From assembly GCA_003117195.1 (NCBI GenBank), contig BDSI01000024.1:399237-463236 (forward strand): DNA of 64,000 nucleotides. The letters are read 5' to 3'. The notes beneath the pieces were generated by a model. It was not told where the DNA came from. It saw nothing but the letters and a program-made list of their open reading frames with translations, and made no database searches. The translations under genes and the position numbers were made by a program. This stretch comes from Eudorina sp. 2006-703-Eu-15 (taxonomy: Eukaryota > Chlorophyta > Chlorophyceae > Chlamydomonadales > Volvocaceae). The first letter of the stretch is position 1; each line of letters opens with the position of its first letter. Shown piece by piece: positions 57,086 to 64,000 of this stretch.

Positions 57086-58916
57086 GCTGCCCTTGCGGGC
57101 ATGACGCCCCCACATCGCCCCTCGCGCCTCTGCCGGGCTACGCATTACCCAACTAATAATAAAAGCCATCCGCGGCGCGCTGCCTGGAAACAGGATGCCC
57201 GCCCGTGCAACGGTGCTGTGACTGGGGGCTTCTCGCGCTCCGCCACAATCCGAAAGACCCCGCTGCCTAGGAGTTGCAGGCTAGGTGCAGGCACGGCACC
57301 ACGGCTGCGTATCCGCCGTTGCTGCGATGGGCGCTGCCTCGCGTCCTGGTTCCCCGGGGGCCCGCGTGCGCACACCCTTGTATCGGGAGGCTGTCATTCG
57401 GAGTTTCGTGAGGGCGCCGTAAAAAGTACGCCTTGCTCGCGCAGCATCTCATACCGACATGTGGTTTCATGCCACCCGCGAGCCCAACGAACATGCGGAC
57501 GAACATGCGGACGATGGGAGACGTGACAGCAGGCGTGTATGCTTTGGGGGGTCCGAGGATGCGCCAATCGGTCCGAAGGGGGCCGCGTGCGTGCGGTGCG
57601 TGCGGTGCTTTTATGCTGCGGCAGGGCCCCTGCTGAGAATGTTGCAAGGGATCGCTGCGGGTAATCGCTGCGGGAGAGGAAAAGAATACACTGGATAGTG
57701 AGAGGACACTGACTTGTGCGGTTGCCAACAGCTCATGTGCCTGCGCGCCTGTGGCAAACGGCGGCTGGTATGGCGGCGCATGGCTGGCGTGTGAATGAAG
57801 ACGCGATTTGCTTTGCGGTGCGGCTGCAATGGCGGCAGGCGTGCTGCTGGTACGTCTGTTTGAGCTGGTTTATGCTTCTAGGGGAGATGGCGCTCGCTGT
57901 GGCGATTCGGTCCGAATGGCATGCCCGCGTGTTTGGTGGCGCGCGTGTGTGTGCGCCGGTGTGTGTAGGGTAAGAAACCCGCCCGTGTGTTCAAGAGGGG
58001 CAGGGGAGTGTGTGTGTGTGTGTATGTGCTTCTCTGCGAATCGAGACATGACTATGACTTCTTGAGACGATGCTGAGCCATCGCAACCACCTGCAAGACC
58101 CATCGGCCATCCGCGTGTCCCCCGCGGGTGCCCCCACGCTCATTAAATCGCTTGGGCGACGCGCCCGTTTGCCTGAAAATAGATGGATGCTTTACGGGGT
58201 GGTGAGCGGACCCACGGGTCGGACGCAGGAACATGAGACTGGCTCGGCCGATCGTTTGTGCCCCGTACTTTTGCCCTCCCTTTATTATCTGTGTCCGTAA
58301 TTTAATGTGGGGTGTCAAGCGCCGTGTGCCACATGAGGGGTGTTCCTTGCAAGAGGCGGGCGGCACTGGCTGCGGTCTGCCCACCCCTTCATGGTGGTAA
58401 CCCACGGGCGAGTAAGAGCCGTACGGCAAGACGCGCACTGTCTCTCAGGAGGCTCTTGGCTGTACGGCACTTGGTTCTGGGGCGGCGCTGCGACGTACGG
58501 GCATCCGTCGCTCTCTGGCGGCGTTCGACCCTCCTGACCACCATCCAGCTGTCCATACCGGCTGAGTGGTGGTGGGTGGTTCCATCGCTGTCTGGTGAAC
58601 GCTGTCGACCACTTGGACTTGACTAGCGGGCGGGGGGTTTTGACCCGGAAGGAAGGACTTGACCGGGGAAAAGGTGAATTCTCTAGCCCTTGCAGCGTGG
58701 AGAACAACTTGGGGAGGCTCGCTGCGAGATCTGAATGAAAGGAGCTCGGCTGTTTGGCCTTTTTTGTGTCGATCATGACTTACACGAGCGAGGTCTTGTG
58801 CCATCGCACTCAATCCCCAGACCTCGTGCGGGGTGGCTGGGTCGTGGGTGGGGGTGTAGAACGTGTAACATCAACGGAGCATGTGTAAGAAGCCTGAGAG
58901 TACTGTGTGCGGGTGC

Positions 58917-58975
58917 GGATGAATGAATGAACGTTACAGCGGACCCCAATTGAATGAACGTGACAGCGGATGTGG
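58917..58975 (-). repeat. Dispersed CATT-tail repeat, reverse orientation, doubled
   Basis: GATGAATGAATGAACGTTAC is followed by AGCGGACCCC, then a second partial copy (GAATGAACGTGACAGCGGA). Confidence 0.75.
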
Positions 58976-60303
58976 GTATTGCGCAGGCAGCAGCGGGGTG
59001 CCGGCTCCCGGCTACCTCGCCTGGTCAAGTGCCCTGACCTAGGAGCAGCTTGCTACCGTGCCCTGGACCGTCGCTGGACCCCCGGGGACCCCCAGTGTTG
59101 CTATCTTCCATAACGGGGAAATATAATTTTTTAAGCCCGTAAATATTTAGTTTTATGTAAGATAGCAAGTTAGCAGTCCAACGATGTGACGTCACGTGCT
59201 TTGCAAACTACTTGATCCCCGAGCCACAACCTGCATCGGGGTCCGGGGGCGTTTCACGTCAATCAGCGTGGCGGCGTCCCCATGAGAATGTCGAAGACCG
59301 GCACTTGACCTGCAGACGGGCAAGGTACGCTGGCTGCTGTCAAGCGGGCGGTCAGGCTGGCCGCGCGACGGCGTCCGTACGGGCTCGACAAATGAGTACG
59401 ATCGGGACGCCGCCGGCGGTGGCGCAGCCGAGTTACCGCAACGTCGAGACCCTGCCTGGCGCCGTCATACCCGGTTGTACGACAGCTGCAGTGCCTGTGT
59501 AAGCAGGGCTGACTGTCCACCCAAAAAATAGCCCAAGAAAGGGGTTCCAGACATCTCGAGTAAGCCTTTGTGACGCGCTGCTACAGCCTGCAGACACGCA
59601 GACTGCTGATCAGGCAGGTTGCGCCAGCTGGACCAGGGCTTTCGGGCGGGATACCTTACCGCGGGAGAGAACGACCGTGTGCACGCCGGCGCGCACACCG
59701 GCGCTGTGCTCGTTGCCGTGTTGGCCCCGGGGGACAGCTGCTTCAGTCCCCCAACCACATGCAGCCTGCTCGCTTTGCGGCCGTTTCGTTTGGGACAGCC
59801 GGGGTACACAGCCCCATCTGCCTGCTTATTAGGACGAACTCCATCCTTGTCAGCAGCCGCGACACAGAGTTCCGAGATAGCCACCGATTCGGCGCCCAGT
59901 CCGCAGACCCCGCCGTACATCTCGTCGTACATCTCGCCGTACAGCGTCCAGCCATCCAGGAACCCCCCGCCGTATTGTTAAGATATCTATTACAACACCC
60001 CCTTCGGGATGCCGGTTGCTGGACACCTTACCGGCAGAGGGTGTGTTCAATCCATGACGGAGGGTAGTAGTAACCGTTACGGAGGGTGTGCCTCGGCCGC
60101 CGGCGGGGCCACGCGCGACGCGTTCGGTGTGGGTCTGATGGCCTGCTGCCCCCGGACCAGATAGATATGATGGAGGTGGCTGGGTGCCCATCCATCTATC
60201 AGCAGGTCCGTCACGTGCTGCTGTAAGCTGAATGAACCCCATGGCGCCCCCTTCCGTTGACGACATGCATGGGTATACATACACCGTTCGTTAATACCTC
60301 GCT

Positions 60304-60346
60304 CTCATACCGTATTGGGGTCCGCTGTAACATGCATTCATTCATG
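60304..60346 (+). repeat. Dispersed repeat end with TGTAAC and CATT tail
   Basis: Reads TATTGGGGTCCGCTGTAACA followed by TGCATTCATTCATG. Confidence 0.75.
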
Positions 60347-60980
60347 TATGGGGAGGGTTTCTGCAGTGGCGCGTGCTGGAGTGATCCGCCGAGATCGGTA
60401 ACATCAGCTTGCAAGCCTCTTCAGTTAAGATAGACGGGTCACAACAGCGAGTAGTTTCACAGTTTGCGAGCGAGCACGCGAACAAGTCGGGCATACCGTA
60501 TACAGCAAAGCATGGCTGCCTGGCGATGTCAAGGTCGGTGTGCGACCAGCAGCAAGTAAGGCCGCGGTCAACCAGCTACCGCCGGCAGGCCAGAATATCA
60601 GTGACCCGGTTCAGAGCGAATTCACCGCGAAGGCATGTATATGCGAGCGACACGATACATCCGACACATTCGTGATTGAACGTTACCATGCGGACGAGCT
60701 CTAGGGCTACGCCTTAGCTTGGAGCGAGGAGTATGCCAGGCTGTTACGCCGCCGCGTTACTGGCTTCGTCGGATATCATCATATCGCACTCACGAGACGG
60801 ACACGCTAGACACTTCTTCGACGTTGCAGCAATAACTGGCCACCCCCAGCCACCTCCTTTCTCCAGTCGGGTCTTATCATCACTGCCCGATGCCGCGTCG
60901 CCAAACAGTGTCTGTCTATTACCGTACACAATCACTCAATGTGCCTTAGGCGTGGAGAACACGTCTTGGGCGCAGGGTGG

Positions 60981-61034
60981 CTATCTTAATATAGCCTATT
61001 TTAATATAGCCTATTTTAATATATAAATATATAT
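60981..61034. repeat. AT-rich 16-bp tandem repeat at the LINE 5' side
   Basis: Three units of TATTTTAATATAGCC type followed by TATAAATATATATTC. It is the most AT-rich stretch of the window and lies about 100 bases before the LINE-like sequence. Confidence 0.8.
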
Positions 61035-61140
61035 TCGGCCGAAAACCTTTCGTTTTGATAGATACTTTCCCTCGGTGGGAAAATGGGGTTTTAGATACTC
61101 ATGGCCTCTCGCACGGGGAAAAGCCCCCTTTGAGTAGATA

Positions 61141-62939
61141 AAATGCCGGCAAAAGCTCCCTCCGACAGATACTTTCAGCACGATTCGCACAACGTCTACA
61201 AGAAAACACGACCCCCCGGGGACCCAAGCGCCTGACACACAGGACGAGGAAACCGAGCAAACATCGGCCGACACAGGCACCGCACACACAGCCCAAGCCA
61301 GGCGACCGGCCAGCCCTACAAGCAACCATCGCCAACCCAAACGCCGCCGTACCCAAGGACCGCCCACCCACTCGATCCTCTACTGCTTTCGACGGCAACA
61401 GGGCCTGCCTACGAGGCACCCCACCGGAGACGATGAGAGACGGAACCCAACCGCACCTGACGCACAACACCGTACCTCGCGTCGGCGGCCCGCACGCGAC
61501 ACGGCATCCGACCCTACGAACGCAGACCAGGGCTCCGCAAATCCGGAAGCGGCCTGCCGAAGCGCCACGCCAGCCGTGCCACTCCACGAGCGGGCCCAAG
61601 CAGCAACCGATGGCCAAATACCTCCGCAAAGCCAAGCTACCAAAACCCAACTCCCCTGTACAACACCGGCCCCCAACAGCCACGGAAGTGAACCCTGAAC
61701 AAGTAACCACCCAGCGCACCCAGGACGGGCCATCGCCGACGGGGCTCTTCAAGGTGGTCACACTCAACACCCGGGGGATTCAAACGCAAATGGAAGCAGT
61801 CCAGCACGCCATACACGAACAGCAGCCCGACATCGCAGTCCTCACGGAAACCAAGCTAAGCAGCCACCACAGGCGAGCAGTCACCGGGATAAAACACGCA
61901 CTGAAACCGTACTAAACATACATGAGCAACCGCCCCCACACCCCAGATATCAGCTCCCGATCTGCAGGCGTATTGATCTGTGTGTCTGAACGGTTCAGTC
62001 GCCAACACAGTGTCACTGCCACGCCGGTGCCGAATCAGCTGAACGGGTACATTGGACACACCCGCATGGCCCCAGCCTCAAGCACACCCCTCCATGTTGT
62101 GGGGGTGTCCGGAAGACTCGCAAACGCGCAAGCGAATCTACGAATACTGCACCAAAGTAGTACGGGAAGCCTCGACCGGAGGGGAAAACGTGCTGCTTGC
62201 CGGCGATTGGAATGCGGTCCTCGATAAAACCGACAGGTCTACAGGCGAATGCGATTCGGCCGACCTAGCACATCAAAGCTTTGCGCAGGCAGCCAAGCTC
62301 CAGCCGGTCAGCTGCCCCAGGCGTGAGCCCACGTACACCCAGATAAAAGAAGGAAGCGTCGTACACCAGAGCCGTATCGACGACGTCCTGATCGCCGAGC
62401 ACACCCTGGAAGCAGTAAGCGAGGATGGGCAGCCATACGAGAGGGTCTACGCGTGCGGCGAAAACTTTGACCACAAGGCACTGTGCACCTATCTGACGCT
62501 AGCGGGGCTCAAACTGTATCCGCCACCAGCTGCACGACCCAACACCGAACAACACCCACACAGCTGGAGCAGAATCAAATTGCCCATCACAAAAGACAGC
62601 AAAACCAATGCGAAAGCGGAAATGGAGGCCTCGCTCACCAGCGAAATTGCGGCGCTCCACGACCTGCTGAAGCCCGCCATGGAAGCGGTGCAACACGCCA
62701 GCGAGAACCTGGAGCGGAACATTACGGAAGAGGAGGCCAGTGCCCTAATGAATGACCTTCGACAACACCCGGATGTCCGCACCCTGGACGTCACACAAGC
62801 CAGTCACAACCTCGGCACCCTGCTATTGAGGTGTCTCACGATGGGTCATGCAGCAGTCGCGGGTCCACGTGTGTTGACGAGGGGCGTCGGGGCCACGCCT
62901 TCGCTTGGGGCGAGCGGAGCTATGAGTATGGCTAGCTAG
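61141..62939 (+). mobile_element. Decayed non-LTR retrotransposon (LINE) fragment: ORF1-like region and APE-type endonuclease
   Basis: The plus-strand sequence encodes a broken apurinic-type endonuclease as found at the N-terminus of L1-type ORF2. Motifs in order are VVTLNTRGIQ, DIAVLTETKL (catalytic Glu region), LLAGDWNAVLDKTDRS (D-x-N) and NFDHKALC (final D-H). The frame is interrupted by an in-frame TAA at 61913-61915 and by a one-base shift near 62,095-62,105. Upstream, 61,143-61,750 is a Pro/Arg/Gln-rich region that could be ORF1-like or linker, itself with frame changes. Downstream of the endonuclease about 100 helical residues follow, then the similarity-like signal stops near 62,840 and the frame ends at 62939. 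No reverse transcriptase is present in the window after it. Copies are normally 5'-truncated, so loss of the 3' part implies a later deletion or insertion. Confidence 0.75.
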
Positions 62940-64000
62940 CTAGGTCATGCATGTGCCCAACGCTGAACGAAGTCACACGCACCGCGAAGGGCCATGCGTC
63001 ACTTAGCACCTTCGCCATACGAACATACCGGTGACCCAGCGGCGGTTAATCCTGCTGCCAACCCTAGATCCCTCCTCGTCCATGCATTCACCCGGACTCA
63101 TACACCCCGGGGAGGAAAAATCTATCGCTGCAATTGCCAGCCGCTACATACATCCGCGTCTGTACATGGCACAGATCTCGGTTCGTCAACGACCATGTAG
63201 TACCAGAGAATCCGCCTGACCGGACGCTACCTGCAGTCACCCGTGCTGACCGAGACAACCATCACACAGCCTTCATGGCTACGTACAACGGAGAATACGA
63301 AACATCAGTGGACGACTCGGGTCCAACTTGTAACGATTGATACAAACATACGTACGGCATAGCTTTGGTCTGTGCGAGGGAGGGTCGGCACATACAGACG
63401 GTGCGCAACCGCGAGGCGACCAGGCACCCAGCACCGGTGCCTGCAAACATCGATCGGGTAAGTGTTCTTTTGCGATTTCGCTATCGTCAGTGATAGATAT
63501 AAGTACGGGTGCACCTGGCGGCAAATTATATCCCACGCATATATGACGTAGCTCAGCAGAAACCCCTAAATAGGCACGGTCGGATGGCCGAACGTTCACG
63601 ATCCGCCCATCGCACCCTAGCTACCAAGATAATAAAAGAAGCAGCAGCAGCAATACTTTTGCACGCATCAGAATCGAACCGCTTCAGGAGAGCCTCAATC
63701 ACTGCTCCTTTCCTTGATCTGTGTCATCGCCGACGTCTATCTGCCGCATCGCAGCCAACAATTACGAACGAAAATGTTAAACCTGCCAGTTCCAGTTTTT
63801 TGCGATGGATGGCGCACGCCCGCTGCCTCGCGTGCGACATGAACAATCAAGCAGTGGCCCCGCCGCCGTAGATGATACGATCCATTTCTCAGTAACCCTG
63901 CGTCACCCCCACGCGATGCATCGCCGTACGTCTGCATGCAGGTACGTGAGTGCCCAGCGCGCGGTTGCCACACAGACAATCGCAGTGATACGCATTCCCA
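62940..64000. other. Window end, no gene assigned
   Basis: Contains a GGGTCCAACTTGTAACG core of the dispersed family near 63,318 and moderate-GC sequence. A 95-codon plus-strand frame ending at 63871 is unrecognised and lacks support. Confidence 0.4.

Larger units (their letters stand above)
57086..61140. other. Repeat-bearing intergenic region, no gene assigned
   Basis: About 4 kb with no family-like or splice-supported frame. It contains a copy of the GT-anchored motif near 57,964 (GGGTAAGAAACCCGCCCG). A minus-oriented and a plus-oriented CATT-tail repeat are present, along with AT-rich stretches near 59,115-59,175 and 60,980-61,035. A minus-strand open frame at 59465-59932 is Ala/Ser/Pro-rich and unrecognised. 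Confidence 0.45.

Overview
The window looks like nuclear DNA of a chlamydomonadalean/volvocine green alga. Exons are GC-rich and many introns are short, with canonical GT-AG ends. Proteins carry long Ala, Gly and Gln runs. Introns and spacers are crowded with (GT)n, (CATC)n and minisatellite arrays, and short AT-rich islands sit just upstream of several gene starts. A plastid carotenoid-isomerase-family gene, a mitochondrial COQ10 gene and an endonuclease-type LINE fragment fit the same picture. Gene models were built by hand: exons were joined only where splice sites and reading phase agree, and no RNA evidence was available.

Layout. 0.35-0.47 kb: last exon of a queuosine-salvage (DUF2419) protein, plus strand. 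5.0-8.8 kb: PHD finger-GNAT acetyltransferase, minus strand. It is divergent from COQ10 (9.5-11.0 kb, plus) across a lower-GC spacer. 14.3-21.4 kb: a 1,709-aa low-complexity nuclear protein with a SANT domain, minus. 24.9-28.2 kb: a predicted secreted glycoprotein of unknown family, plus. 31.4-33.8 kb: a trypsin-like serine protease, minus, with a visible frame break and an acidic/His-rich candidate tail exon. 36.4-44.6 kb: a 14-exon OB-fold protein resembling MEIOB/RPA1, minus, divergent from a 14-exon carotenoid-isomerase-family gene (45.2-52.5 kb, plus). 56.1-57.1 kb: a small ankyrin-repeat protein, plus. 61.1-62.9 kb: a decayed LINE endonuclease segment. The intervening stretches (0.5-5.0, 11.0-14.3, 21.4-24.9, 28.2-31.4, 34.8-36.4, 52.5-56.1, 57.1-61.1 and 62.9-64.0 kb) hold mostly repeats and no gene I can defend.

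The genes do not form one pathway. The two head-to-head pairs (PHD-GNAT/COQ10 and OB-fold/carotenoid isomerase) probably share spacer promoters. The most unusual material is in gene structure and repeats. Two apparent GC-AG introns share the donor context ACCAAAG|GCAAG. A 47-bp minisatellite in the protease gene carries a donor-like sequence in every unit. A 10-bp duplication breaks the protease frame next to its catalytic-Asp motif. A dispersed repeat with the core GGGTCC...TGTAACG occurs about ten times, several copies ending in a CATT tail. A second dispersed family is anchored on (GT)n tracts.
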